Part shown: positions 1 to 9,464 of the stretch, in pieces
Layout of the letters: each line of letters starts with the position of its first letter
How positions within the stretch are numbered: position 1 is the first letter of the stretch
Assembly (NCBI GenBank): GCA_937872615.1
Contig: CALMTT010000087.1
Location: 1 to 40,989, forward strand
Length of the DNA: 40,989 bases
Reading direction: 5' to 3'
DNA from: an uncultured Verrucomicrobiaceae bacterium
GTDB taxonomy: Bacteria; Verrucomicrobiota; Verrucomicrobiia; Verrucomicrobiales; Verrucomicrobiaceae
The notes under the pieces: generated by a model
Seen by the model: the letters and a program-made list of their open reading frames with translations, nothing else
What the model was told of the DNA's origin: nothing
Database searches by the model: none
Translations under genes and position numbers: made by a program

Positions 1-1
1 C

Positions 2-2791
2 ATCATGGGCGGCTGCTGCGGCAACACGCCTGCGCACATCGCCGCCATCGCAAAGGCCGTGGAAGGTCTCGCGCCGCGTGAAGTGCCCGCCGATCCGCAC
101 ACGATGCGCCTCAGCGGCTCGCAGCCGTATGTGCTGAGCCCCGGCTCGAATTATCTCATGATCGGCGAGCGCACGAACGTGGCCGGCTCGCCGAAATTCG
201 CGAAGCTCATCAAGGAAAACAAACTCGAGGAAGCCGTCGCCATCGCGCGTCAGCAGGTCGAGAGCGGTGCGAACGTCATCGACGTGTGCATGGACGAGGG
301 CCTCATCGACGGCGTGCCGATGATGACGAAGTTTTTGATCCTCCTGCAAACCGAGCCGGAGGTGAACAAGGTGCCCATCATGGTCGATTCCTCGAAGTGG
401 GAGATCATCGAGGCCGGTCTGAAATGCCTGCAAGGCAAGGGCATCGTGAACTCCATCTCGCTGAAGGAAGGCGAGGCGAAGTTCAAAGAATGCGCCACGA
501 AGATCAAGCAATACGGTGCCGCCACGGTGGTGATGGCCTTCGACGAGCAGGGCCAAGCCGCGACCTACGAAGACAAGATCCGCATCTGCGAGCGTGCATA
601 TCGCATCCTCGTCGATGAGGTCGGCTTCCCGCCTGAGGACATCATCTTCGATCCGAACATCCTCACCGTCGCCACTGGCATCGAGGAGCACAACAACTAC
701 GCCGTCGATTTCATCAACGCGACGCGCTGGATCAAGCATCATCTGCCGCATGCGAAGGTCAGCGGCGGTGTCAGCAACATCAGCTTCAGCTTCCGCGGCA
801 ACAACAAAGTGCGCGAGGCCATGCACAGCGTGTTTTTGTATCACGCCATCAAAGCGGGCATGGACATGGGCATCGTGAACGCCGGCATGCTCGAGGTTTA
901 CGAAGAAATCCCGCCGGAGATGCTCGTGAAGGTCGAGGACGTCATCCTCAACCGCAACAAGGAGGCCACCGAAGTGCTCGTCGATTACGCCGAACAGTTC
1001 AAAGGACAGGCCGGCAGCGCCAAGAAAGCCGAGATCGACATGAGCTGGCGCGAAGCCCCCGTCGAGAAGCGTCTCGAGCACGCTTTGCTCAAAGGCATCA
1101 CCGATTTCATCAACGAAGACACCGCCGAGGCGCTCGCGAAGCTCGGCAAGCCGCTCAGCGTCATCGAAGGCCCGCTCATGGACGGCATGAGCGTCGTCGG
1201 CGACCTCTTCGGCGCGGGCAAAATGTTCCTGCCGCAGGTCGTGAAGAGCGCCCGCGTGATGAAGCAGAGCGTCGCTTACTTGCAGCCCTACATGGAGCAG
1301 GAAAAGCTCGCCAACCCAGCGCAGCGCAGCGCGGGCAAAATCGTGCTCGCCACCGTGAAAGGCGATGTGCATGACATCGGCAAAAACATCGTCGGCATCG
1401 TTTTGGCCTGCAATGGCTTCGAAGTCACCGACATGGGCGTCATGGTGCCGTGCCAGAAGATTCTCGACAAAGCCATCGAAGTCGGCGCGGATGTCATCGG
1501 CCTCAGCGGCCTCATCACGCCATCGCTCGATGAAATGGTGCACGTGGCCTCCGAGATGGAGCGCCTCGGCTTCAAACAGCCTCTTTTGATCGGCGGTGCC
1601 ACCACCAGCCCGGCGCATACGGCCATCAAGATCGCGCCGAAATACAGCGGACCCATCGTGCATGTGCTCGATGCCTCCCGCAGCGTGCCCGTGACCACCT
1701 CGCTGATCAGCGAAGACCAGCGCGAAGGCTTTGTGAAAGCCAACGAAGAGCGCCACGCGAAGCTCCGCGAGGAATATGGGAAGAAAAAGGACCGCCAGCT
1801 CCTCAGCCTCGCCGAATCGCGTGAGAAGGGCCAAAAGTTCGACTGGAGCACGCAGGACATCGCCACGCCGAGCTTCACCGGCACGAAGACTTACGAAGGC
1901 CCCGAGATGATCGCCACGCTGCGCGAGTTCATCGACTGGTCACCCTTCTTCCACTCCTGGGAGCTCCGTGGACGCTGGATCGCCGCCGACAAGCGTTTCT
2001 CCTCCGCGCATGAAGATGCCGAAATGAAGGTCAAAGCCGAGGCCGAGGCCCTCAGGCTCTACAACGACGCCCAGGCCCTGCTCGACCGCATCATCGCCGA
2101 GAAGCGATTCCAGGCTCGCGGCGTCTTCGGCTTCTTCCCGGCGAATAGCGTCGGCGATGACATCGAGGTTTACGAAAGCGGAAAGCTCAAAACGACCTTC
2201 CACACGCTGCGCCAGCAGGTCATCAAGAAGGACACCGCCAACTATGCCCTCAGCGACTACATCGCGCCGAAGGACAGCGGCCGCACCGATCACATCGGCG
2301 GCTTCTGCGTCGGCATTCACGGCGCGGATGAGTTCGCGAAGGAGTTCGATGCCGCGCACGATCCTTATCACGGCATTCTGACCAAAGCCGTCGCCGACCG
2401 CCTCGCCGAGGCCTTTGCCGAATACCTGCATCAACAAGCCCGCTTCGCCTGGGGCTACGAAAAGCCCGGCGATCTCTCGCTTGAGGAAACCGTGAAGGAA
2501 AAATACCGCGGCATCCGTCCCGCGCCCGGTTATCCCGCGCAGCCTGATCACACCGAGAAGCCCATCCTCTTCGCGTTGCTCGACGCCACCGCCAAAACCG
2601 GCGTCGAACTCACCGAAAGCATGGCCATGCATCCCGGCAGCGCCGTCAGCGGCCTCTACTTCAGCCACCCCGATTCCCACTACTTCGGCATCAGCGTCCT
2701 CGGCAAAGACCAGGTCGAAGACTACGCGCAACGCAAAGGCATGACCCTCGCCGAAGCAGAGAAATGGCTCGGGCCTTGGCTGGGGTATTGA
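2..2791 (+). CDS. metH: Methionine synthase, cobalamin-dependent (3' part)
   Basis: Transfers a methyl group from methyl-tetrahydrofolate through cobalamin to homocysteine, giving methionine in the cytoplasm. The 5' end lies outside the window: the frame is open to the left edge, and the visible protein (about 928 residues) begins at GGCCGNTP, which carries the paired zinc-binding cysteines at the end of the homocysteine-binding domain. After that come the pterin-binding domain ([16 protein letters not shown], around nt 155-205), the B12 cap, the B12-binding domain with the base-off ligand motif GDVHDIG (nt 1360-1380), and the C-terminal reactivation domain with the SAM-site motif [12 protein letters not shown] (near nt 2520). 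All four modules are in the normal order with no break. It stops one base before the end of the convergent helicase gene, so there is no room for a separate terminator. Family assignment is secure. Confidence 0.97.
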   Translation: MMGGCCGNTPAHIAAIAKAVEGLAPREVPADPHTMRLSGSQPYVLSPGSNYLMIGERTNVAGSPKFAKLIKENKLEEAVAIARQQVESGANVIDVCMDEGLIDGVPMMTKFLILLQTEPEVNKVPIMVDSSKWEIIEAGLKCLQGKGIVNSISLKEGEAKFKECATKIKQYGAATVVMAFDEQGQAATYEDKIRICERAYRILVDEVGFPPEDIIFDPNILTVATGIEEHNNYAVDFINATRWIKHHLPHAKVSGGVSNISFSFRGNNKVREAMHSVFLYHAIKAGMDMGIVNAGMLEVYEEIPPEMLVKVEDVILNRNKEATEVLVDYAEQFKGQAGSAKKAEIDMSWREAPVEKRLEHALLKGITDFINEDTAEALAKLGKPLSVIEGPLMDGMSVVGDLFGAGKMFLPQVVKSARVMKQSVAYLQPYMEQEKLANPAQRSAGKIVLATVKGDVHDIGKNIVGIVLACNGFEVTDMGVMVPCQKILDKAIEVGADVIGLSGLITPSLDEMVHVASEMERLGFKQPLLIGGATTSPAHTAIKIAPKYSGPIVHVLDASRSVPVTTSLISEDQREGFVKANEERHAKLREEYGKKKDRQLLSLAESREKGQKFDWSTQDIATPSFTGTKTYEGPEMIATLREFIDWSPFFHSWELRGRWIAADKRFSSAHEDAEMKVKAEAEALRLYNDAQALLDRIIAEKRFQARGVFGFFPANSVGDDIEVYESGKLKTTFHTLRQQVIKKDTANYALSDYIAPKDSGRTDHIGGFCVGIHGADEFAKEFDAAHDPYHGILTKAVADRLAEAFAEYLHQQARFAWGYEKPGDLSLEETVKEKYRGIRPAPGYPAQPDHTEKPILFALLDATAKTGVELTESMAMHPGSAVSGLYFSHPDSHYFGISVLGKDQVEDYAQRKGMTLAEAEKWLGPWLGY

Positions 2792-2792
2792 A

Positions 2793-4022
2793 TCAGCGCG
2801 CTTTTCGCGCGGCGGCCTCACGCAGTTTGTCTTTCTTGCTCTTCCGGTGGCCTTTGATGCCACCGGTGCCGGGAGAAGGCGGTGGCGTGTCCTGCGGCTC
2901 AAAACCCGCGATGTGCTCGCGCGTGAGATGCAGATGATGACGCTTCTCGATGAGGCAAAAATGCACGTGTGACTCCGCCGTGATGAGGCTCACCGCCAGT
3001 CCGGGCTCGCCTGCGCGGCCGGTGCGGCCGATGCGGTGCGTGTAGTCCACCGCGGAGCGGGGCAGGTCGTAGTTCACCACCACGGGCAGTTGCACGATGT
3101 CCAGCCCGCGCCCCGCGAGGTCCGTCGCCACGAGCACGCGCACCTGCTGCCCTTTGAAGTCCGCCAGCGCCTGCGTGCGAGCGCCTTGACTCAGCTCGCC
3201 ATGAAAGGCCAGCGCCGAGATGCCGCCCCGACGCAGTTTTTCTGCGACCAGTTCCGCCGTGTATTGCCGGGCGACAAAGACGAGCACACGCGACCACTTT
3301 TCGCTCTGGATCAAATGCCGCAGGAGCTGCGTGCGCTGCGCAGCATCCACTTCGATGGCGCGTTGCTGGATCACCGGCAGCTCTGCGGGAGCCTCCGTGA
3401 TCGCGATGCGCACCGGCTCATGCAGCAGCGTGTTCGCGAGTGCCTCCACCGCCGGTGGAAACGTCGCTGAAAGCAGCACGCTCTGCCGGCGCGGCGGCAG
3501 CAGCGCCAGCACGCGAGCCAGCTCCTGCGCAAAGCCGAGATCGAGCAGCCGGTCCGCCTCATCGAGCACCAGCGCGGTCACATCCCGCAGTTGCAGCGCG
3601 TTTTTCTCCACCAGATCGAGCAGACGCCCCGGCGTGGCCACCACCACCTCCGCGCCACCGCGCAGAGCCATCATCTGTGGATTGATCGACACACCGCCGA
3701 TGGCGCTGACGACCTTGATGCGCTGCGGCAGGCACAAAGCGCTGCGCAGCATCGTCTCCGTGACCTGCGCCGCCAGTTCACGCGTCGGCACGAGCACGAG
3801 AAGCTGCGTGCGCCGCCGCCGCTCGCCCGGCGATAGTCGCAGCCGCTGCAACAGCGGCAGCACATAGGCCAGAGTTTTGCCGGAGCCCGTCTGTGCCGTG
3901 GCGAGCACATCCGCGCCGCGCAGCAGCACCGGAATCACCGCCGTCTGCACCGGAGTCGGCGCAGGAAACAGACGCGCCGCATCGACGAGCGGTGTGGAGA
4001 GACCGAGGGAGGCAAAGGACAT
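2793..4022 (-). CDS. DEAD-box ATP-dependent RNA helicase (RhlE type)
   Basis: ATP-driven RNA unwinding, probably in ribosome assembly or mRNA turnover. The 409-residue protein has the full helicase set in order: the FASLGL/PTPVQ Q-motif at the N-terminus, AQTGSGKT (motif I), PTRELA (Ia), TPGRLLD (Ib), DEAD (II), SAT (III), and HRIGRTGRAG (VI). The C-terminal tail is short and basic (GHRKSKKDKLREAAARKAR), as in RhlE-type enzymes. The start is well supported: AAGGGGAG lies at 4029-4036, six bases upstream of the ATG. It is convergent with metH and stands apart from the glycan operon upstream of it. Which DEAD-box subgroup it belongs to is less sure than the family. Confidence 0.95.
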   Translation of the reverse strand: MSFASLGLSTPLVDAARLFPAPTPVQTAVIPVLLRGADVLATAQTGSGKTLAYVLPLLQRLRLSPGERRRRTQLLVLVPTRELAAQVTETMLRSALCLPQRIKVVSAIGGVSINPQMMALRGGAEVVVATPGRLLDLVEKNALQLRDVTALVLDEADRLLDLGFAQELARVLALLPPRRQSVLLSATFPPAVEALANTLLHEPVRIAITEAPAELPVIQQRAIEVDAAQRTQLLRHLIQSEKWSRVLVFVARQYTAELVAEKLRRGGISALAFHGELSQGARTQALADFKGQQVRVLVATDLAGRGLDIVQLPVVVNYDLPRSAVDYTHRIGRTGRAGEPGLAVSLITAESHVHFCLIEKRHHLHLTREHIAGFEPQDTPPPSPGTGGIKGHRKSKKDKLREAAARKAR

Positions 4023-4088
4023 GAGAAGCTCCCCTTAAACTCGAACGCTGCGAATGGAAGCAACTCATTGGGTGCTTCTCTCCGTCCA

Positions 4089-5477
4089 TCAAACCAACCC
4101 GCGAATCGGTTCGCCACGTGAGAGCAGGCTGACCAGATTCTGCGGCAGTCCGTCCAGCACGCGTGCCTCGCCCACGTCCACGAGCGAGTGAAGGATCGTG
4201 GACACCAGGTCCGGGATGGTCACAGGCTGCGAGGCAGGTTCGCCGCCGTTGGACGACGACTGGCCGATCACCTGGCCCATGTTCAATCCGCCGCCGTAGA
4301 TCATGAGCGGCGCGAGGCCGCCCCAGTGATCGCGACCGCCCTTCGCGTTGAGCTTCGGCGTGCGGCCCATCTCGCCGCAGCACACGAGCATGATCTTGTC
4401 ACGCAGGCCACGCGCTTCGATGTCCTCGATCAAAGCGGACACCGCGTGGTCAAAGGGCCTTCCCACATAATCCATGCCGGTGGTCATGGGAGCGTTGTTT
4501 TTGTCCGCGTGCATGTCCCACACGAAGCTTGTGGTGACGGTGACAAAGCCCGCACCGCGTTCGCAGAGCCTTCGCGCCATCAGCAGCAGCTTGCCGAGCG
4601 TCGCGGCATTGTCCGCGTAGTGCTCGAGGTTCTTCCACTCGCTGCTGATGCGGTCTTTGGGCAGCAGCGGCGCGGTGTCGTAGCGGGCAATGAGCCGCGG
4701 ATCTTCCTTCGATAGGTCAAACGCATCCGAAACACCGCGTCGCAGCACATCGAAAGCCAGCGACTCGACCTGCGAAAAGCCTCCGATGGCTTCCGTGACA
4801 TCCAACTGGCGTTTCCACTGATCCAGCGAGCTCAAAAGAAGCCGACGATCATTGAGCCGACCCTGCGGCATACTCAGCGTCATGTCCGCCTGTGCCGCGC
4901 CGCCCGCGCCGGGCACGAACGGCTGGTAGGTTGCGCCGAACTCGCCGCTTGAGGTGATGTCACCAAACTGCTTCACCGCGGGTCCGGCCTCGGCGAGCAC
5001 CGCACGCGGCAGCAGCGCCACATTTGTCGGCATCGCGCTGTCCTGGCGCAACGGCCCGGCGATGCGCGAGTAGAGCGAGCCGATGTTCGCTTTCAGCGTG
5101 TCCTTGCCGACGATCGTCTTGATGTCGTGCACCGAGTCGCCTGTCACAAAGCTGCGCACGATGCTGAACTTGTCAGCGAGCTTCGCCAGCCGCTGCATCG
5201 TGCCGCCAAACGTCACGCCGGGCAGCGCCGTCTTGATCTCGCCCGTCACGCTGCGCACTTCAGATGGCGCGGTCATCTTCGGATCAAAGGTCTCCAACTG
5301 CGACGGCCCGCCGTGCATGAAGAGAAAGATGACGGACTTGTCCTTCAGCAGCTTCTTCTGCGACGCGGCCATCAAATCGCTCAAACCCAGCCCCGCGAGG
5401 CCTAGCGATCCCACACGCAAAAAATCACGCCTCCCCAGACCGGAGGCGAGACTGCGTGAATCAGTGAAGCGGAGCAT
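4089..5477 (-). CDS. DUF1501 family secreted protein (Tat signal)
   Basis: A DUF1501 protein, related in fold to the alkaline phosphatase/sulfatase superfamily and abundant in Planctomycetes and Verrucomicrobia; its exact role is not established. I place the start at 5477 rather than at the longer frame opening at 5564, because it gives a 462-residue protein with a proper Tat signal (GRRDFLRVGSLGLAGLGL), has an AGAGG six bases upstream, and avoids overlap with the sulfatase. Family hallmarks visible are IFLFMHGGPSQLETFDPK soon after the signal and CCGEMGRTPKLN followed by GGRDHW near the C-terminus. It is the last gene of an operon SGNH hydrolase-sulfatase-DUF1501, 55 bp after the sulfatase stop, which suggests export to the same periplasmic glycan work. 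Confidence 0.92.
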   Translation of the reverse strand: MLRFTDSRSLASGLGRRDFLRVGSLGLAGLGLSDLMAASQKKLLKDKSVIFLFMHGGPSQLETFDPKMTAPSEVRSVTGEIKTALPGVTFGGTMQRLAKLADKFSIVRSFVTGDSVHDIKTIVGKDTLKANIGSLYSRIAGPLRQDSAMPTNVALLPRAVLAEAGPAVKQFGDITSSGEFGATYQPFVPGAGGAAQADMTLSMPQGRLNDRRLLLSSLDQWKRQLDVTEAIGGFSQVESLAFDVLRRGVSDAFDLSKEDPRLIARYDTAPLLPKDRISSEWKNLEHYADNAATLGKLLLMARRLCERGAGFVTVTTSFVWDMHADKNNAPMTTGMDYVGRPFDHAVSALIEDIEARGLRDKIMLVCCGEMGRTPKLNAKGGRDHWGGLAPLMIYGGGLNMGQVIGQSSSNGGEPASQPVTIPDLVSTILHSLVDVGEARVLDGLPQNLVSLLSRGEPIRGLV

Positions 5478-5532
5478 GATGGCCTCTGCATACGCCGCGA
5501 GAGCCCCGTATTCTTCCAGCACCGACCACAGC

Positions 5533-6936
5533 TCAGCGCTTCTTCTTGGGCGTTTCGGCACCAAGAGCCGGTCCGTTGTCCGGCGGGAGCGATTGGTGCC
5601 AACTCACGACGGCATCGCGTAGGCGAGAAGCCACGTCAGGATGTTTGTCGGCGATGTTGGTGGTCTCGGAGCGGTCCTTCGAGAGATCGTAAAGCTGCGG
5701 CTTGGAGCCATCATACTCGCAGAGAAACTTCCAGTGGCCTTCACGCATCGCGAGATCAGGCAGGCGCTCGGGCAGATTGGGTGCCGCGGTCTTCCGATCG
5801 GGCGGACGACGCCAAAAGATGGGCTTCTCGCGTGAGACGTCTTTTAGTCCGAGCAACGCTGGAGCGATGTTTTCGCCATCAAAGGTCATTTCACCGGCGT
5901 CGATGCCTGCGATGGCCAGCAGCGAGGGCGCGAGATCAAACGCGGCGAAGACCGACTGCGTGTTCACGCTGCCTGCTTGGGCTTTGTCGATCAAACCCGG
6001 GCCCCACACGATCAGCGGCGAGCGTGTGCCGCCTTCATAAAGTGTCGTCTTGCTGCCGCGGAAAGGTCCTGCGCTGCCAGCGCCGGGCTCGGGGCCGTTG
6101 TCGGAGCAGATGAGCAGCAGCGTGTTGTCGCGCAAAGCCGGTGTGGAGCGCAGATGATCGAAAAGACGGCCAAACTGCCGGTCCATCGACTCGAGCACCG
6201 CGAGATACTTGCCGCGCTTGTCCTCGGCCCATTTCGCGACCGGCGGCCACCACGGGCCATGCACGTCATCAGGCCACAGATTGACGAAGAAGGGCTTCCC
6301 GGCCGTCACCGCGCGATTCATGAACGGAATCGCGGCATCGATGAAGCCCGTCGTGATCTCGCTGCGCTGCATCCACGTCACGGGTTTGCCGAGACGCTCG
6401 GCATCCGCCCAGATTTTGCCGGGTTCAGCATCGCCGGGCTTCAAGGTAAGCGGCAAAAGCTTCGCGCCCATGCCTTCGAAGTTCGTCAGGCTCTCATCAA
6501 AGCCATACGCGGTGATCGGCGGTGCATCATCCACATCGCGCTGGCCGCCGAGATGCCATTTGCCGAAGTGCCCGGTGGCGTAGCCGTTTTGCTTCAGCGT
6601 CCGCGCGAGCGTCTGCGCCTTCGGATCGAGCCACTGCGCCACGCCGCGGCGTTCGTTTTGTGCCCGGTTGTCGAGATACGAGTTGATGCGCCAGCGCTGT
6701 GGATACTGCCCGGTGGTCAGCGCACAACGCGAGGGCGAGCAGATGGGCGAGTTCACGTAGAATTGCTCAAAGCGAATGCCCTCCGCCGCGATGCGATCGA
6801 TGTTGGGTGTCTGCGCGTCCTTGTTTCCGAAGCAGGAGAAGTCACCCCAACCCATGTCGTCGATGAAGACCATGACGACGTTCGGCTTTGCGATGAGGAG
6901 CGAAGGCAGCAGCAGGAAGGCAAGGAGATGTCTCAT
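5533..6936 (-). CDS. Secreted sulfatase (formylglycine type)
   Basis: Hydrolyses sulfate esters, probably on a polysaccharide, in the periplasm or outside. The 467-residue protein starts with a Sec signal (MRHLLAFLLLPSLLIAK) and then the sulfatase fold: the metal-binding VFIDDMGWGD, the CSPSR site at residues 66-70 whose cysteine is converted to formylglycine, HFGKWHLGG, and CSDNGPEPG, which holds further metal ligands. The short AKP/SPSLPPDNGPALG tail ends in KKKR. Only 5 bases separate it from the SGNH hydrolase stop upstream, so the two are co-transcribed and perhaps translationally coupled. No anaerobic or aerobic formylglycine-generating enzyme gene is in the window, so maturation must be done from elsewhere. 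The natural sulfated substrate cannot be read from the sequence. Confidence 0.95.
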   Translation of the reverse strand: MRHLLAFLLLPSLLIAKPNVVMVFIDDMGWGDFSCFGNKDAQTPNIDRIAAEGIRFEQFYVNSPICSPSRCALTTGQYPQRWRINSYLDNRAQNERRGVAQWLDPKAQTLARTLKQNGYATGHFGKWHLGGQRDVDDAPPITAYGFDESLTNFEGMGAKLLPLTLKPGDAEPGKIWADAERLGKPVTWMQRSEITTGFIDAAIPFMNRAVTAGKPFFVNLWPDDVHGPWWPPVAKWAEDKRGKYLAVLESMDRQFGRLFDHLRSTPALRDNTLLLICSDNGPEPGAGSAGPFRGSKTTLYEGGTRSPLIVWGPGLIDKAQAGSVNTQSVFAAFDLAPSLLAIAGIDAGEMTFDGENIAPALLGLKDVSREKPIFWRRPPDRKTAAPNLPERLPDLAMREGHWKFLCEYDGSKPQLYDLSKDRSETTNIADKHPDVASRLRDAVVSWHQSLPPDNGPALGAETPKKKR

Positions 6937-6941
6937 GAGGT

Positions 6942-7922
6942 TCAGCGTTTCGCCAAAGCGCTCTCGATGCTCGCGGCGACGGCCGTGGCGAGCACTTCAT
7001 AGCCTTCGGGCGCGAAGTGAACGTCATTCGGGCGGCCATGTTTCTCCATGATCGGCTTCGCGGTGGCGTAGAGGTCGTCGATGGCCACCTCACTCGACAG
7101 CATGAGCTGCACGGCGAGCTCGTTGCGTGCCTCGACGCTGTCAAACTTCCGCGTCGGCGAGAGCACGCCGCCCATCGGCACCGGTGTGGTGGTGGCAAAG
7201 ACCAGTTTCGCGCCAGTGGCCTTCATCTGCGCGATCAGCGATTTGAGGTTCGCGATGTATTGCTCGCGTGAGGCACGCTGTGTCATCTCCGAGTTGTACT
7301 TCGCGTCGTGCAGGCCGAAGTTGAAGTGGATCACGTCCCACTTCCCTGCCCCGAGCCACGCCTTCATCTTTTCGAGGCCCACCTCCGTCGCGCCGCCGTT
7401 TTGCGGGATGCGGTGCACGTTCGCCTTGCCCTTCAGTTTCTCGCGCACAGGCAGCGTGTAGCCGATGGAGATCGAATCGCCGATCAACAGCACGCGTGGC
7501 AGCTTCGGATCATCCTTTACCGGTGCCATCGCGTCGTTTTTCTTCGAATCAGAGTCCGCCACGCTTTCGCCCTCGTTCGCCTTGTCGAGGCCCAGCTTCT
7601 TCAACTCGGCCTGCTTGGCCAAAAGCGGCTCCAACGTGCCATCGACGGCCAGGATGGCCTTCTTCAATGCGTCCTCATAGACCTTCGTCGCCTCGCGATA
7701 CGTCTTCGATGCGTTCTTGTCGCGATCCGCGGGGAACTTCTTCCGATCATCGGAGTGCGCTTGGCGTGCCGCGCTGAAGACTTTGGCTGCTTCACGCATC
7801 GCTGGCGTGCGTTTCGCGGTTAGCTCGGCATCGGCAAGACGTTTCTTCTCCGCGTCGGTCAGCGATTCGACCGCCGCGGAAGACGAAATGAGAACGAACA
7901 GGCAAAGGAGCAGGAGTTTCAT
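6942..7922 (-). CDS. Secreted SGNH/GDSL hydrolase
   Basis: A serine esterase of the SGNH superfamily, likely removing acyl groups from a polysaccharide. I start it at 7922 because this gives a signal peptide (MKLLLLCLFVLISSSAA); the longer frame from 8024 adds an unlike, uncharged-poor leader. Residues 25-140 form a charged helical region (TDAEKKRLADAELTAKR and onward) that is probably a coiled coil. The catalytic part follows: VLLIGDSISIGY (block I with the nucleophile serine), QNGG, NFGLHDAKY (block III type), and NDVHFAPEGY near the C-terminus with the Asp-x-x-His pair. First gene of the operon with the sulfatase and the DUF1501 gene, which fits de-esterification ahead of desulfation. No good Shine-Dalgarno sequence is seen. 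Confidence 0.88.
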   Translation of the reverse strand: MKLLLLCLFVLISSSAAVESLTDAEKKRLADAELTAKRTPAMREAAKVFSAARQAHSDDRKKFPADRDKNASKTYREATKVYEDALKKAILAVDGTLEPLLAKQAELKKLGLDKANEGESVADSDSKKNDAMAPVKDDPKLPRVLLIGDSISIGYTLPVREKLKGKANVHRIPQNGGATEVGLEKMKAWLGAGKWDVIHFNFGLHDAKYNSEMTQRASREQYIANLKSLIAQMKATGAKLVFATTTPVPMGGVLSPTRKFDSVEARNELAVQLMLSSEVAIDDLYATAKPIMEKHGRPNDVHFAPEGYEVLATAVAASIESALAKR

Positions 7923-8044
7923 GAGCAGATCGTGGAAAGGCGATAGACTCACGCCAGCGCTTTCATGATCTATCGCGGCACACACACACGATGCATCGGC
8001 ACTCCTCAGACGCCTGGCAATCATCCAACGGCGGATCTCCCACT

Positions 8045-8368
8045 CATTCTGCCCACCTTACACGACCCCATTAGATGCCCCATCACCCGCCCATTCATTT
8101 CCACCTTCGCATCCTCATCAATGTAAGGCCTGCCGTGAAACTTCGCCAGCGCGGCTTCGGATCAAACGTGTCCACCTGCGACGGCCCGCCGTTCATGAAC
8201 AAGAACACACAGTGCTTCGCCTTCGCCGGAAAATGCGCTCCCTTCTCCGTCAACGGCCCCGCCATCAAATCCGCCAGCGCCAGCCCGGCGAATTCGCCGG
8301 TGGCCCGGAGGATAAACTTCTCAGCGCGCGAGGTCACTTGGCGTAAGGTTGTCGAGGAGCCGTAACAT
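8045..8368 (-). pseudogene. DUF1501 gene remnant, two frameshifts, truncated
   Basis: The N-terminal quarter of a DUF1501 gene. Reading from the ATG at 8368 gives [15 protein letters not shown], then a stop; shifting frame near 8322 (about two bases missing) restores [20 protein letters not shown] and [20 protein letters not shown]. Near 8152 a further single-base loss shifts the frame; the other frame continues [18 protein letters not shown], which is family-like, and then similarity fades by about 8045. The rest of the gene is absent. Only four bases separate its start from the stop of the HNH-like gene upstream. It is the natural partner of the DUF1553 remnant at 9122-9440; the two gene families commonly sit next to each other in this phylum. 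Confidence 0.85.
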
Positions 8369-8372
8369 CTGA

Positions 8373-9101
8373 TCAAAAGATGTTTGCTGATGTTGAAGCG
8401 TCCAAGAAGCGCGGATGATGATAGACCCAGTGCTTCAGCGTTCCATAGAAGATCATGCGGACGATGATGATGCCTTCTACCTTTTCATGAATTGAGTATG
8501 TGAAAACCTCAGGGTTCGATCCCAAAGAAGGGGCGTCAGCCATCTCGGAATCAAAAAATGCTTCTCGCTTATGGAGATTGTTCAGGTGTTCTTGATCCCG
8601 GTAAAAGTTGCCCAAATTGGTTACTTTGAGTGGGACCGATAGCTTCTTGAAGGTCTCAAAGAAGTATACTGCCCTCGCAACTGAACACAGGAACTGCTGC
8701 ATGCGCTTACCATCTGCTCGCCCGGCAATGTGCCCATCCTCAGAGATTCCAACGGTTTCTCCAAGGAGCTTTTTCATCAGTGCACTGTTTCGCTTTGCAT
8801 GATCGTGTTCGGCCATACGACGCAGCTTTCGATGCATCATTTCGCCACATTTATTAACCCCGTGCAAGCTGGCCAGATGCCAAAGCGCATAAGTGTCGTC
8901 GGTGGACTTATTGGTATTATGATCGTCGCATGAAGGAACCTTGATCAGGTCTCTTCGATACACGCAGTTCCCTCGCTCGTCTCGGTCATCAGGGAAAAAG
9001 CATTGCGGTGGAGCGTGCTCCATACTGGTTTTTGGTCTTTCACAGGCATAACAAGTTGGAAACTCGGTGAGAATCTTTTGTTTGGAGATTACCAGGCTCA
9101 T
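8373..9101 (-). CDS. Uncharacterised HNH-like zinc protein
   Basis: I do not recognise a specific family. The 242-residue protein has an HNH-like core at the N-terminus: CYAC (C17, C20), [10 protein letters not shown] (H29, C34), and [12 protein letters not shown] (C58, H61, N62), the layout of a zinc-braced HNH nuclease fold. The remainder is helical and basic without a further motif I can name. Base composition is visibly more AT-rich than the neighbours and codon use is less biased, which suggests it was acquired. It sits exactly between the stop of a DUF1553 remnant (9122) and the start of a DUF1501 remnant (8368). Nuclease activity is inference from the cysteine/histidine pattern; a purely structural zinc-binding role is possible. 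Confidence 0.75.
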   Translation of the reverse strand: MSLVISKQKILTEFPTCYACERPKTSMEHAPPQCFFPDDRDERGNCVYRRDLIKVPSCDDHNTNKSTDDTYALWHLASLHGVNKCGEMMHRKLRRMAEHDHAKRNSALMKKLLGETVGISEDGHIAGRADGKRMQQFLCSVARAVYFFETFKKLSVPLKVTNLGNFYRDQEHLNNLHKREAFFDSEMADAPSLGSNPEVFTYSIHEKVEGIIIVRMIFYGTLKHWVYHHPRFLDASTSANIF

Positions 9102-9121
9102 GCTTGCAGGATTTTGACAGC

Positions 9122-9440
9122 TTATTGGGAATAAACAAACTCGTTCAAATTGAGCATCACGCGACAGAGCTGCTCCAGCGGCTCAGTTTGCAGACAAGCC
9201 TACATGTTGGCGATTTTGGCCATCCGGGGCTTCCGGCACGAGGCAACCCGCCACGCGAGGGTGATCTGCTTTCCGGCCTCGTTGCCCGCCTCGCATTTCA
9301 GACGGGCGGTGAAGTGATGGGCCTGGGCGTTGACGAAGTCGCCGTTGAAGAAGGTGAGAGCCTGCGGGGCGACGGTGGTGACCCGACGTTGCGGTTTGCT
9401 GCTCAAGATGTCGGCGACGACGAGGGTTGAGCGTAGGCGG
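9122..9440 (-). pseudogene. DUF1553 (PSD1-type) gene, 3' remnant with nonsense codon
   Basis: The minus strand encodes the typical end of a DUF1553 protein: QRRVTTVAPQALTFFNGDFV, then HHFTARLKCEAGNEAGKQI, then, after an in-frame TAG at 9200-9202, PLEQLCRVMLNLNEFVYSQ and the natural TAA at 9122-9124. The frame is the same on both sides of the TAG, so the gene has one nonsense mutation and no frameshift in this part. Upstream of about 9440 similarity stops and the RhuM gene ends at 9465, so the first part of the gene has been removed or replaced. Intact DUF1553 proteins of this group carry an N-terminal cytochrome-like and DUF1549 part; none of that is here. Confidence 0.85.
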
Positions 9441-9464
9441 GCGAAGCCGCCCTGGGATATTGGA

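Noticed and set aside
1940-2902. 320-residue frame on the minus strand opposite metH
   Set aside because: Shadow of the metH activation domain; rich in glycine, alanine and valine, without a signal or motif, and it would run across the end of the helicase gene.
9436-9451. Terminator after the RhuM gene
   Set aside because: GGCGG and CCGCC form only a 5-bp stem with no T-run, too weak to call.
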